Source: JAKQIM01 sp964633225 (GTDB taxonomy: Bacteria; Chloroflexota; Anaerolineae; Anaerolineales; UBA4823). From it: a DNA stretch of 64,000 nucleotides. This document shows, in pieces, positions 26,260 to 35,000 of this stretch; position 1 is the first letter of the stretch, and every line of letters starts with the position of its first letter. The notes beneath the pieces were generated by a model. It did no database searches, was not told where the DNA came from, and saw nothing but the letters and a program-made list of their open reading frames with translations. A program made the position numbers and the translations under genes. Location: NCBI GenBank assembly GCA_964633225.1, contig CAZWFQ010000001.1, forward strand, positions 124,001 to 188,000. Direction: 5' to 3'.

Positions 26260-27420
26260 ATGAAGATTTTAACGGTTGATGTTGGCACTGGGACGCAGGA
26301 TATTTACCTGTACGATTCCCGGGTAGGTTTGGAAAACGGTTTTAAGCTGGTGGCGCCCTCGCCGACCATGATAGTTCACCGCCGCCTGGCCGCGGCCACT
26401 CGCCGGGGGCAGGCCGTTTTGCTGAGCGGGGTGACTATGGGAGGCGGGCCCAGCCAGTGGGCCGCAGAAGCCCATCTGCGGGCCGGGCTGTCCGTATACG
26501 CCACGCCCGATGCCGCCCGCAGTTTTAATGATGACCTGGAGGCGGTCGCCCGGATGGGCATCCGGGTGCTGGGCGAGGACGAAGCGCTCAGCTTGCCTGC
26601 GTCCGTCCTGCGCCTGGAACTGCGCGACTTCGATTTCGCCGCCATCCGGCAGGCATTTGCGCCGTTGGGTGTGGGCCTGGACGATCTGGACGCCGTGGCC
26701 GTGGCGGTCTTTGATCATGGGAATGCCCCGCCGGATGTTTCGGACCGCCAGTTTCGCTTCGATTACCTGAACGACCGCATCTGCTCTTCAAACCGGCTGA
26801 GCGCCTTTGCTTACCGGGCCGAGGCCGTGCCGGCGGCTATGACGCGCCTGCAAGCGGTGGTTGCATCGGCGCAGGGGTTAGACCTTCCTTTGGTGGTGAT
26901 GGATACAGCCCCTGCAGCGGTCTTGGGGGCTGCCTTTGATCGGCAGGTTATGGCCCGCGAACGGTTGTTGGTGGCAAACGTGGGCAATTTTCACACCCTG
27001 GCATTTCGGTTGGGGCCGGGCGAGCCGTGGAACCGCCCGGTGGAGGGTGTGTTTGAGCATCATACTGGCCTGCTAGATGCCGTCAAGCTGGAAGCTCTGC
27101 TGCATGCGCTGGCAGATGGCAGCTTGCGGCACGAAACCGTGTTTAAAGATCACGGCCACGGGGCCCTGGTATATGCGCCAACGCCGCTGGCATTTGGCGG
27201 GGGGGACTTTGATGTGGTGGTGGTGGGCCCGCGGCGCAATCTCTTGAGCCAGGCAGAGACATTGCGTGCATACTTCCCAGCTCCCTTTGGCGATATGATG
27301 CTCGCAGGTTGCTTTGGCCTCTTGGCAGCCGCCGCGCACCTGCTGCCCAACCTGGCAGAAGAGGTGTGGCGTTCGCTGCGCGGCCAGGTTGGGGCCGCTC
27401 CTTGGGAAATTGAAGCTTAA
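26260..27420 (+). CDS. DUF1786 family protein
   Basis: A 386-residue protein matching, by recall, the DUF1786 family, sometimes mislabelled pyruvate formate-lyase activating. The N-terminus KILTVDVGTGTQDIYLYD is an actin/sugar-kinase-type phosphate-binding loop. Other marks are LLSGVTMGGGPSQWAAEAHL, a central VAVAVFDHGNAPPDVSDRQFR, and C-terminal PFGDMMLAGCFGLLAA. No radical-SAM CxxxCxxC motif is present, so the activating-enzyme label is not supported. Function is unknown. It ends 1 nt from the convergent tungstate ATPase gene. A TGTGATAAA element 8 nt before the ATG suggests a very short or absent leader. Confidence 0.75.
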   Translation: MKILTVDVGTGTQDIYLYDSRVGLENGFKLVAPSPTMIVHRRLAAATRRGQAVLLSGVTMGGGPSQWAAEAHLRAGLSVYATPDAARSFNDDLEAVARMGIRVLGEDEALSLPASVLRLELRDFDFAAIRQAFAPLGVGLDDLDAVAVAVFDHGNAPPDVSDRQFRFDYLNDRICSSNRLSAFAYRAEAVPAAMTRLQAVVASAQGLDLPLVVMDTAPAAVLGAAFDRQVMARERLLVANVGNFHTLAFRLGPGEPWNRPVEGVFEHHTGLLDAVKLEALLHALADGSLRHETVFKDHGHGALVYAPTPLAFGGGDFDVVVVGPRRNLLSQAETLRAYFPAPFGDMMLAGCFGLLAAAAHLLPNLAEEVWRSLRGQVGAAPWEIEA

Positions 27421-27421
27421 T

Positions 27422-28528
27422 TTAGCGTGGGATCAGGTGCACTACACTGGCCTTGAAGGATGCCGAGACCGGCAGGCCTTCGGCCAGGTGCATTTCGCGG
27501 GCTGAAGTGCGGGTGATGAGCGCCATCAAAGAGAAGCCGCAGTCTACCACTACGCGTACCAATGGTCCCTGGGGTGTAAGGGTGTGAACCTTCCCTTGCA
27601 GCCTGTTGCGAGCGCTGGAGGCTGCAAGGCGTGGGCTTTGTCCACCGGCCGATGGGTTCTCTGGCGGGTAGAGGGTTACATCTTCAGGCCGCAGGCAGAA
27701 CAACACATTCCGACCGACAGGCAGGTCGCTCACGGCTTCTAGGCGCAGGCTGCCGGCCTGTACTACCACCTGACCCTCCTCTGCCGCCACAATTTGCCCC
27801 GGCAAGATCGTCTCTACCCCCACAAAGGCTGCCACTTCGCCATCGGTGGGGGTGCTGAAAACCTGTTCGGGCGAGCCTACCTGGCGCAGGGTGCCGGCGA
27901 TCAACACTGCCACCCGTTCGCCCAATAGCAGTGCTTCATCGAGATCATGGGTAATAAAGGCCGCCGTCAGGCGGGTTTCTTTCAGCAAAGCTTGCAGGTC
28001 TTCTAGCAGGCGGGTGCGTGTGGGGGTGTCTAGCGCGCTGAAGGGTTCGTCCAGCAGTAGCAGTTCTGGGTCAAGTACAAAGGCGCGGGCCAAACTTACG
28101 CGCTGAGCCTCACCGCCAGAAAGCTTGCGGGCTGGGCGGTTGCGCAGGTGCGCCACCCCCAGGCGGGTCAGCCAATGCTCCACGCGCCGGGTGATCTCGG
28201 GGCGGGGGACGCGTCGGAAGCGCAGCCCTGCGGCAATATTATTGAATACTGAATCATCCAGCAGCAGCGGCTCTTGCATCACCAGCCCAATCCGCCGGCG
28301 GTAGGCCAGGTCGTTCAGGCTGGCCAACGGCTGGCCGCGAAAGCTGATCTGGCCGCTGCTGTGGGGCAGCAGGCCTGCCAGGGTCAGCAGCAGGGTGCTC
28401 TTGCCTGCACCGTTCGGGCCGATGACTGCCAGCACCTCGCCATCTGCGATCGAGAGGGCCGGCACCGAAAGGACAACCTGCCCGCCGCGTTGAACTTCTA
28501 GTTCCTGGATATCGAAAAGGGTGTTCAT
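27422..28528 (-). CDS. tupC: Tungstate/molybdate ABC transporter ATP-binding protein
   Basis: A 368-residue ATPase with Walker A GPNGAGKSTLLLTL, signature LSGGEAQRVSLARAF and Walker B LLLLDEPFSALD. The C-terminal ~140 residues form a TOBE-type regulatory region (GQIVAAEEGQVVVQAG, NVLFCLRPEDVTLYPPE, LTPQGPLVRVVVDCGF), common in oxyanion transporters. Its start overlaps the permease stop as ATGA, so the two are made together. Specificity for tungstate is taken from the TupA-like binding protein, because ModC and TupC cannot be told apart from the ATPase alone. Confidence 0.9.
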   Translation of the reverse strand: MNTLFDIQELEVQRGGQVVLSVPALSIADGEVLAVIGPNGAGKSTLLLTLAGLLPHSSGQISFRGQPLASLNDLAYRRRIGLVMQEPLLLDDSVFNNIAAGLRFRRVPRPEITRRVEHWLTRLGVAHLRNRPARKLSGGEAQRVSLARAFVLDPELLLLDEPFSALDTPTRTRLLEDLQALLKETRLTAAFITHDLDEALLLGERVAVLIAGTLRQVGSPEQVFSTPTDGEVAAFVGVETILPGQIVAAEEGQVVVQAGSLRLEAVSDLPVGRNVLFCLRPEDVTLYPPENPSAGGQSPRLAASSARNRLQGKVHTLTPQGPLVRVVVDCGFSLMALITRTSAREMHLAEGLPVSASFKASVVHLIPR

Positions 28529-29184
28529 TGATTGGCTTTTGTCTGTTGGCCGCGCTGTTGGATCCAGGTGAGGGCCGCATTGACCAGGAAAGCCAGGGCT
28601 AAGAGCAGGATGCTCAATGCCACAGCCGGGCCGAAATTCCCCTTGCCGGTTTCAAGCACAATAGCCGTGGTAAGTACGCGGGTTTGGTAGCGGATGTTGC
28701 CGCCTACCATCATTGAGGCCCCCACTTCTGAGATGACACTCCCAAACCCAGCCATCAGTGCTGCCAGCAGGGGCAGGCGGGCTTCTTTCCACAGCGTCCA
28801 GATCACTTGCAGGCGCGAGGCCCCCAGCCCCAGCAGTTGCAGGCGCAGGCGTGGGTCAAGCTGCTGCAGGGCTGCAGCTGTCAACCCGGTGACCACCGGG
28901 GCGGCAATCACGGTTTGTGCAATGACAATGGCGGTGGGGGTGTAGATCAGGCGCAGGTCGCCCAGGGGCCCGCTTCGCCACAGCATCATCGAAACCAGCA
29001 GCCCAACCACCACCGGTGGCAGGGCCATACCTGTGTTGACCAGGCTGAGGGCAATGCGCTGGCCCGGGAACCGTCCCAACGCCAACAAAGTGCCCAATGG
29101 CAGACCGATGAGAAGGCTGATGGCTGTAGCCAGCAGCGAAACTTGTAGTGAGAGGCTCGTCACCTCAAGGATTTCGGAGATCAT
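28525..29184 (-). CDS. tupB: Tungstate ABC transporter permease
   Basis: A 219-residue permease with five or six transmembrane helices. Marks of the TupB family are MALPPVVVGLLVSMMLWRSG, TAIVIAQTVIAAPVVTGLTA and the coupling loop LGASRLQVIWTLWKEARLPLL, then GSVISEVGASMMVGGNI. ATG 29184 is chosen; an in-frame ATG at 29235 lies in the hairpin that separates this gene from tupA, so residues encoded there are not credible. The ribosome-binding site is weak, which together with the hairpin suggests lower expression than tupA. Confidence 0.9.
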   Translation of the reverse strand: MISEILEVTSLSLQVSLLATAISLLIGLPLGTLLALGRFPGQRIALSLVNTGMALPPVVVGLLVSMMLWRSGPLGDLRLIYTPTAIVIAQTVIAAPVVTGLTAAALQQLDPRLRLQLLGLGASRLQVIWTLWKEARLPLLAALMAGFGSVISEVGASMMVGGNIRYQTRVLTTAIVLETGKGNFGPAVALSILLLALAFLVNAALTWIQQRGQQTKANQ

Positions 29185-29193
29185 GATGAAGAA

Positions 29194-29234
29194 TGATAAC
29201 CTATGAGCAGGGCTGCCCCGCTCATAGGTTATCA
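29194..29234 (-). terminator. Hairpin between tupA and tupB
   Basis: TGATAACCTATGAGC (29194-29208) pairs perfectly with GCTCATAGGTTATCA (29220-29234), and an inner GGGGC/GCCC segment can pair too. On the minus strand it is followed by TTCTTCAT. It probably acts as a partial terminator or stabiliser that keeps the binding protein in excess, like the hairpin at 3240. Confidence 0.7.
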
Positions 29235-29242
29235 ATAAAAGT

Positions 29243-30106
29243 CTATGGGGTAGTCAAGTTGGCTTCGTCTTTGCCGGCGTCGGGGGTAAAGAGCGGTTCG
29301 CCGAATTTATCTACACCGAACTTGCCAATCTCTTTCTGTGTTTCTTCAGAGATCATGAACTGGGCGAAGGCTTTGGCGCCTTCCAGGTTCATGTTTGGCC
29401 ACTTTTCAGGATTGACCACAATCACGTGGTAGATGTTCAGCAGCACAGCGTCGCCCTCTACCAGCACGTCCAGGCTGTATGCACCTTTGTTCGCCAGGTA
29501 GGTGGCCCGGTCGGTGAGGGTGTAAGCGCCTTTTTCAGAAGCAATGGTCAGCGTAGCGCCCATGCCCTGGCCAGATTCCTGGTACCATTCTCCTGCTGGT
29601 TCAACACCGGCTTTGGTCCACAGGCCCAACTCCATTTTGTGGGTGCCCGAATCGTCGCCGCGGGAGATGAAAATTGCGGAAGCAGCCGCGATCTTCTGCA
29701 ACGCTTCTGCCGCACTGGCTGTACCGCGAATACCAGCCGGATCGGCGGCTGGTCCGACGATGACAAAATCATTGTGCATCACCAGGTAGCGCTCAGAACC
29801 AAAGCCGTTATCCATGAAAGTCTGCTCAGAAGATGGAGCATGTACCAAGAGTACATCCGCATTGCCTTCTTCGCCCATCTTGAGCGCCTGGCCTGTGCCA
29901 ACTGCCACGGTCTGGACGACGTAGCCGGTCTCTTCTTGGAAGATGGGGACGAGCACATCCAGCAGGCCAGAATCTTGGGTGCTGGTGGTGGTTGCCAGAA
30001 TCATGGCTGGGTTTTCTGGGGCAGCCTTGGCGCAGCCAGCAAGCAGCATGCTTAGCAAGACGGCAAGCGAAATCAGGGTATAGAGACGTGTATGTTTCAT
30101 GTTCAT
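29243..30106 (-). CDS. tupA: Tungstate-binding lipoprotein TupA
   Basis: A 287-residue lipoprotein with lipobox LLAG and Cys25. The mature part begins with the TupA hallmark ATTTSTQDSGLLDVLVP and continues AVGTGQALKMGEEGNADVLL and VHAPSSEQTFM; ISRGDDSGTHKMELGLW and GMGATLTIASEKGAYTLTDR follow. The TTTSTQDSG segment supplies oxyanion ligands in known TupA proteins. ATG 30106 has GGAG six nt upstream. It hands tungstate to the TupBC membrane complex. Tungstate rather than molybdate is the family expectation, not shown directly by the sequence. Confidence 0.93.
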   Translation of the reverse strand: MNMKHTRLYTLISLAVLLSMLLAGCAKAAPENPAMILATTTSTQDSGLLDVLVPIFQEETGYVVQTVAVGTGQALKMGEEGNADVLLVHAPSSEQTFMDNGFGSERYLVMHNDFVIVGPAADPAGIRGTASAAEALQKIAAASAIFISRGDDSGTHKMELGLWTKAGVEPAGEWYQESGQGMGATLTIASEKGAYTLTDRATYLANKGAYSLDVLVEGDAVLLNIYHVIVVNPEKWPNMNLEGAKAFAQFMISEETQKEIGKFGVDKFGEPLFTPDAGKDEANLTTP

Positions 30107-30130
30107 ATAATTCTCCGGGTAAATAGGAAA

Positions 30131-30340
30131 TTAATCAACGGCAATCATGACGTTGGACGCTTTGATCACAGCAAATGCTTCGCCGCCTTCTTTTAGATCC
30201 AGCGAATCGACCGAGTTGAGGGTAATGATCGAGACAATCTGCGCTCCGCCGGGCAGCTCGATGATGATCTCGGCATTGACGGCACCGCGCTTGATCTGAA
30301 CAACTTTGCCTTTTAGGACATTGCGTGCACTGATCTTCAT
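30131..30340 (-). CDS. Single Mop/TOBE-domain molybdate/tungstate-binding protein (molbindin)
   Basis: A 69-residue protein made of one Mop domain: SARNVLKGKVVQIKRGAVNA, then EIIIELPGGAQIVSIITLNS, ending ASNVMIAVD. Molbindins assemble into hexamers that store molybdate or tungstate in the cytosol. ATG 30340 follows a purine-rich GGAAAAAGGAAAAAA stretch. A much longer open frame continues upstream, but it runs antisense through the regulator gene and is not real. It is the first gene of the tungstate operon, 24 nt before tupA. Confidence 0.9.
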   Translation of the reverse strand: MKISARNVLKGKVVQIKRGAVNAEIIIELPGGAQIVSIITLNSVDSLDLKEGGEAFAVIKASNVMIAVD

Positions 30341-30390
30341 TTTTTTCCTTTTTCCTTTCAAATAATCGATGCGTTCAGTTAAATGGTGAC

Positions 30391-30444
30391 AACAGGTACA
30401 TATGTTAGCTTCCCTGTTAGAAAGTGTCAAGATTAGAAAACAGG
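30391..30444. promoter_or_regulatory. Three AACAGG half-sites in the divergent tungstate control region
   Basis: AACAGG occurs at 30391-30396 and 30439-30444 and in inverted form CCTGTT at 30413-30418. The first two form an inverted repeat with a 16-nt gap, also flanked by TGAC and TGTCA. The region lies between the divergent molbindin and regulator genes, where an operator is expected. No family consensus was available to test it. Confidence 0.35.
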
Positions 30445-30490
30445 CTTTCCAAACCGTGCTACAATACATCGATTGCGTAAGGAGAATGAA

Positions 30491-31585
30491 ATGCCAGACG
30501 ATTTTCTCTACCGCCAGATCGCTGATATGATCCGCCGCGAGATCATGAGCGGCGAGCGTAAGCCGGGCAGCAGGCTGCCCCCGGTACGCGCCATGACCAA
30601 GCGCTGGGGCTGCACCCTGGGCACTGTTCAGCGCGCCTATCATGAACTGGCGCAGCAGGGCCTGGTTACCAGCCGCGCCGGGCAGGGCACACGTGTGGTC
30701 GAGAGGCTGCCTATCCAGGGAGACACTCCCTTGCGACGGGCCGGGTTGGTGCACCGCGCCGAGACATTTTTGTTGGAAGTGTTGACCGCTGGCTACAGCC
30801 CATCTGAAGCTGAAGATGCCGTCCGCCAGGCCTTGGACCGCTGGCGAACCGTGGCGCAGGCGCATCCTGCCCAGGCTGCTCAAAAGCTGCACTTCGCTGG
30901 CAGCCACGACCTGGTGATGGCCTGGCTGGCAAGCCATTTTGGTGAGATTGTCTCCGGTTATGAATTGGAGCTGTTGTTTTCTGGCAGCCTGGGTGGTTTG
31001 ATGGCCCTGGCTCAGGGCCGAGCTGACCTGGCAGGCAGCCATCTTTGGGACGAAGAAAGTGATACGTATAACCTGCCCTTTGTGCGCCGCTTGCTCCCCG
31101 GCAGGCGGATGGCTGTGGTTACCCTGGCTCATCGCAGCCTGGGGCTGATCGTCCGCCCTGGCAACCCCGATGGTGTCACTGGGCTGGCGAGCCTGGTTCA
31201 GCCAGGTCTGCGGTTTATTAACCGCCAGGCGGGCTCGGGGACGCGCGTCTGGCTGGATGCCCAGCTACAGCGGGCTAAAATCTCTCCTCGTTCGTTGATT
31301 GGCTATGGCAACGAAATGTTAACCCACTCCGAAGTAGCTCGTGCCATTGCGGAGGGCCAGGCCGATGTTGGATTGGGCCTGGAGAGCGCGGCGCGCCTTT
31401 ATGGACTGGATCATATCCCCATGACGCGCGAGCGCTACGACTTGATCATCCCTGAAGAGAACATGGTTTTTCCGGCGGTTGAAAGCCTGCTGGGATGGTT
31501 AACCAGCACCAAGGGCCGGCAAGCCGTCATGGGCCTGGAAGGTTACCAGACTGGAGAAACCGGTACGCTTCAGTGGGTGGGGTAG
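30491..31585 (+). CDS. GntR-type HTH regulator fused to a substrate-binding-like domain
   Basis: A 364-residue one-component regulator. The N-terminal winged helix is GntR-like (FLYRQIADMIRREIMSGERK, LPPVRAMTKRWGCTLGTVQR, GLVTSRAGQGTRVV). After a short linker comes a PBP_like domain of the type found in molybdate-linked proteins: LHFAGSHDLVMAWLASHFG, SGSLGGLMALAQGRADLAGS, GLRFINRQAGSGTRVWLD, and GQADVGLGLESAARLYGLD. ATG 30491 follows AAGGAG at 30479-30484. It faces the Mop-tupABC operon, so it probably senses intracellular tungstate or molybdate, or a cofactor precursor, and controls that operon (inference). It is not the classical ModE architecture, whose effector domain is TOBE. Confidence 0.82.
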   Translation: MPDDFLYRQIADMIRREIMSGERKPGSRLPPVRAMTKRWGCTLGTVQRAYHELAQQGLVTSRAGQGTRVVERLPIQGDTPLRRAGLVHRAETFLLEVLTAGYSPSEAEDAVRQALDRWRTVAQAHPAQAAQKLHFAGSHDLVMAWLASHFGEIVSGYELELLFSGSLGGLMALAQGRADLAGSHLWDEESDTYNLPFVRRLLPGRRMAVVTLAHRSLGLIVRPGNPDGVTGLASLVQPGLRFINRQAGSGTRVWLDAQLQRAKISPRSLIGYGNEMLTHSEVARAIAEGQADVGLGLESAARLYGLDHIPMTRERYDLIIPEENMVFPAVESLLGWLTSTKGRQAVMGLEGYQTGETGTLQWVG

Positions 31586-31590
31586 GCAGC

Positions 31591-31983
31591 GTGCAAGTAT
31601 TCATTGCCATGAAGGTCCCCCGCTGCAGCCCGGTTCAACCTGGTGAAGTTGATCCGGTGCAATTGGTTGGGTGGGTGGCAGATGCTGTCCGCCGGGCAGG
31701 GCATACGCCGTTTGTGGCTTACCAAGAGATTGCCCAGCGCGGCCTGAAGCCAAAGGTGTTCATGCCATTCGTGCGCCAGCAGATCCAGCAGTCAGGGCTG
31801 ACAATTGTCCTGTATGTTCCTGAATTGCGCGGCGGGCTGATCGAAGAAGGCATTGCCTATGCCGCTGGGGTGCCGATCTGGCTCTTGCATTGCCGCGGCC
31901 AACGCGTTTCCACCTCAGCCCTGGCTTGCGCTGAGCGCGTGATTGAATATGAGAATTTGGATGACATAAGATTATTCGATTAA
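31591..31983 (+). CDS. Nucleoside 2-deoxyribosyltransferase-like protein
   Basis: A ~130-residue Rossmann-like protein, starting VFIAMKVP and ending in a short segment IEYENLDDIRLFD. The segment LRGGLIEEGIAYAAGVPIW resembles the GxxxExGyA region that contains the catalytic Glu of nucleoside deoxyribosyltransferases and related DUF4406 proteins. The first part, VADAVRRAGHTPFVAYQEIA, is the helix after strand 1. GTG 31591 is 5 nt after the regulator stop; ATG 31609 is an alternative. The substrate is unknown, and the placement after a metal-oxyanion regulator gives no clear clue. Confidence 0.6.
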   Translation: MQVFIAMKVPRCSPVQPGEVDPVQLVGWVADAVRRAGHTPFVAYQEIAQRGLKPKVFMPFVRQQIQQSGLTIVLYVPELRGGLIEEGIAYAAGVPIWLLHCRGQRVSTSALACAERVIEYENLDDIRLFD

Positions 31984-32053
31984 AATAGGGGTCTGCGTGG
32001 CAGCCTGGCGCAGCCAATTTCCTCATGAGTATTATCCAATAAAGGAGTCCGTT

Positions 32054-35000
32054 ATGAAACGACAATACACCAACCGGCGCTATCTGGATGCTTTGAGCCA
32101 ACGTGTGCTGGTTTATGATGGCGCTATGGGGACCAGCTTACAGACCCAAAAGTTGACCGCAGAGCACTTTGGCGGCGAACGGTATAACGGCTGCAATGAT
32201 TATCTGGTCATTTCTCACCCGCAGGCCGTTGAGAAAGTGCACCGCTCTTTCTTAGATGTGGGTGTGGATGTGATCGAAACGGACACCTTCCGTGCCAACC
32301 GCCTGACATTGGCTGAATATGGCTTGGCCGATCGCACAGATGATATTAACCGCGCTGCGGCCGCCCTTGCCCGGCGCCTGGTTGACGAATATAGCACGCC
32401 ACAGCAGCCGCGCTTCGTGGCCGGTTCGATAGGCCCATCGGGCAAGCTGCCTTCGGCCGATGACCCCGAGCTGTCAAATATCACGTTCGAAGAATTAGCT
32501 GATGTCTTCTGCCAGCAAGCCATGGGGTTGATCCAGGGTGGTGTGGATCTGCTGTTGGTTGAAACTTCTCAGGATATCCTGGAGGTCAAGGCTGCCATCA
32601 CTGGCATCCAACAGGCCTTTTCCCAGTCCAACACCTGGCTGCCAGTGCAGGCTCAGGTCACGTTGGATACCACCGGTCGTATGCTGTTGGGTACGGATAT
32701 TGGCGCTGCGCTCGCCATTTTGGAAGGCCTGGCAATTGATGTGATCGGGCTCAACTGCTCCACCGGCCCGGATCACATGCGTGAGCCGATTCGCTACCTG
32801 GGCGAAAACGCCGCCCTGCCCGTATCTTGCATCCCCAATGCCGGGCTGCCGCTCAATGTAGATGGCGAGGCAGTCTATCCCCTGGGGCCAGAACCGTTTG
32901 CTGATGCGCTGCTGGAATTCGTGGAAAAACACCACATTAGCGTGGTGGGCGGCTGCTGCGGCACCACCCCGGCCCATTTGAAAATGCTGGTGGATAAGTT
33001 GAACCGGCGGCCTTCTCCGGCCCGGCCTGCCCAGGCCCTGGCGCAGTTGGCCTCGGCCACGCGGGCCATCCCCATGCATCAAGAGCCGCCGCCCTTGTTG
33101 ATCGGCGAGCGCTGCAATGCCCAAGGCAGCAAGAAATTTAAACGCCTCCTGCTGGCGGAAGATTATGATGCTATCCTTGAGATTGGCCGCGAGCAGGTTG
33201 AGTACGGCGCTCACACCCTCGATATTTCCACTGCGGTCACTGAGCGGCCAGATGAAATCGATCTGATGCGCCGGGTGGTCAAGAAGTTAGCCGCGGGTGT
33301 CGAGACGCCTCTGGTGATTGACACCACAGAGATGGACGTCCTGAAAGCGGCCCTGGAGACTGCTCCTGGCCGCTGCCTGATCAATTCCACCCACCTGGAA
33401 GGTGGGCGTGCCAAGGCCGACAAGGTATTTGCCCTGGCAAAATTGTACAATGCCGCGGTCATCGTCCTGACGATTGACGAAAGCGGCATGGCCAAGGTGG
33501 CGGATAAGAAGCTGGAAGTAGCCCGCCGCATCTATGATATTGCGGTCAATGATCATGGCCTGCGGCCCGATGCCCTGGTTTTTGATACCCTCACCTTTAC
33601 CCTGGCTACTGGTGACCCCGAATTCGCCACCTCTGCCATCGAGACGATCGAAGGCATTCGCCTGATCAAGCAAGCCTTACCCGGTGTGCTGACCTCTTTG
33701 GGGGTGAGCAACCTTTCTTTTGGTCTGTCGGCTCATGCCCGCCCTGTGTTGAATTCAGTGATGTTGTATCACGCGGTGCAGGCTGGCCTGGATATGGCCA
33801 TTGTCAACCCGGCCCACATCACGCCCTATGCCGATATCCCCAACGAAGAGCGCGAGCTGGCAGAAGACTTGATCTTCAACCGCCGCCCAGATGCGCTGCA
33901 GCGCTACATCGCACACTTTGAAGCCCTGGGCCCGCAGACTGAGACCGGTTCAGCCGTCGATCCGACCGTTTACATGACCCCCCAGCAGCGCTTGCATTGG
34001 CGCATCTTGCACCGCCACAAGGATGGGGTGGAAGCCGATATTGATGAGATCATTCACAACAGCACCACGCGTCACAGCACCGCGGTAGAAACGTTGAACA
34101 CGGTCTTGCTGCCGGCCATGAAAGAGGTGGGTGATAAGTTCGGGGCTGGCGAGCTGATCTTACCTTTCGTTTTACAGTCGGCTGAGGTAATGAAGAAGGC
34201 CGTGGCCCACCTGGAGCAGTACCTGGAAAAGAAAGAAGGTACTTCCAAGGGCCTGGTGGTGCTAGCCACCGTTTATGGCGACGTACACGATATTGGCAAG
34301 AACCTGGTCAAGACCATCCTGGCCAATAATGGCTACACGGTCATTGATATGGGCAAGCAGGTTCCGGCTGAGACCATCATTTCCAAAGCAGCCGAGGCTG
34401 GTGCAGATGCGATCGGCTTGAGTGCCTTGTTGGTCAACACATCCAAGCAAATGCCGTTGATCGTCAACGAGCTGCAGCGCCGCGGGCTCAAGCTGCCCGT
34501 GCTGGTGGGCGGGGCCGCCATCAACCGGCGCTTTGGCTGGCGCATACTCTACACAGAATCTGGCGACCTGTACGAGCCGGGAGTTTTTTACTGTAAGGAT
34601 GCCTTTGAAGGCCTGTCTGTGATGGATGCTTTGAGCAACCCCCAGGCCCGCCCCGAGTTGTTGGAGCGTTTGCGCAGCGATGCGGCGCGTGAGACGGAAC
34701 GCATGAAAACTGAGACCTCAAAAGGCCTGGCCCTTCAGCGGTCGGTGGTCAAGCCCCAGCCTTACGCGCCTGCCCAGGTGACCTTAGGCCCTCGGGTTGT
34801 GCGTTCCATGCCCCTTGAAAGTGTCTTCCAGCACCTGTCTAAGAATGAGCTCTTCCGCCTTTCTTGGGGTGCCAAGAATGCCCATGGTGAAAAGTGGGAA
34901 CAACTTAAGGCTGATTTTGAGGCCCGCCTCGATAAAATGCAGCGCGAAGCCCTGCGCACCGGTTGGCTCAAGCCCCAGGGCGTGTATGGCTATTGGCCCT

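Noticed and set aside
29185..29235. N-terminal extension of TupB
   Set aside because: These codons form one arm and the loop of a perfect hairpin and give a non-hydrophobic leader unlike TupB.
30341..31132. Minus-strand frame that would extend the molbindin to over 300 residues
   Set aside because: The extension is antisense to the GntR-type regulator, and the 69-residue Mop domain with its own ribosome-binding site is complete.
31984..32053. Cobalamin or SAM riboswitch before metH
   Set aside because: The gap is only 70 nt with no B12-box or SAM-type motif, too short for either aptamer.
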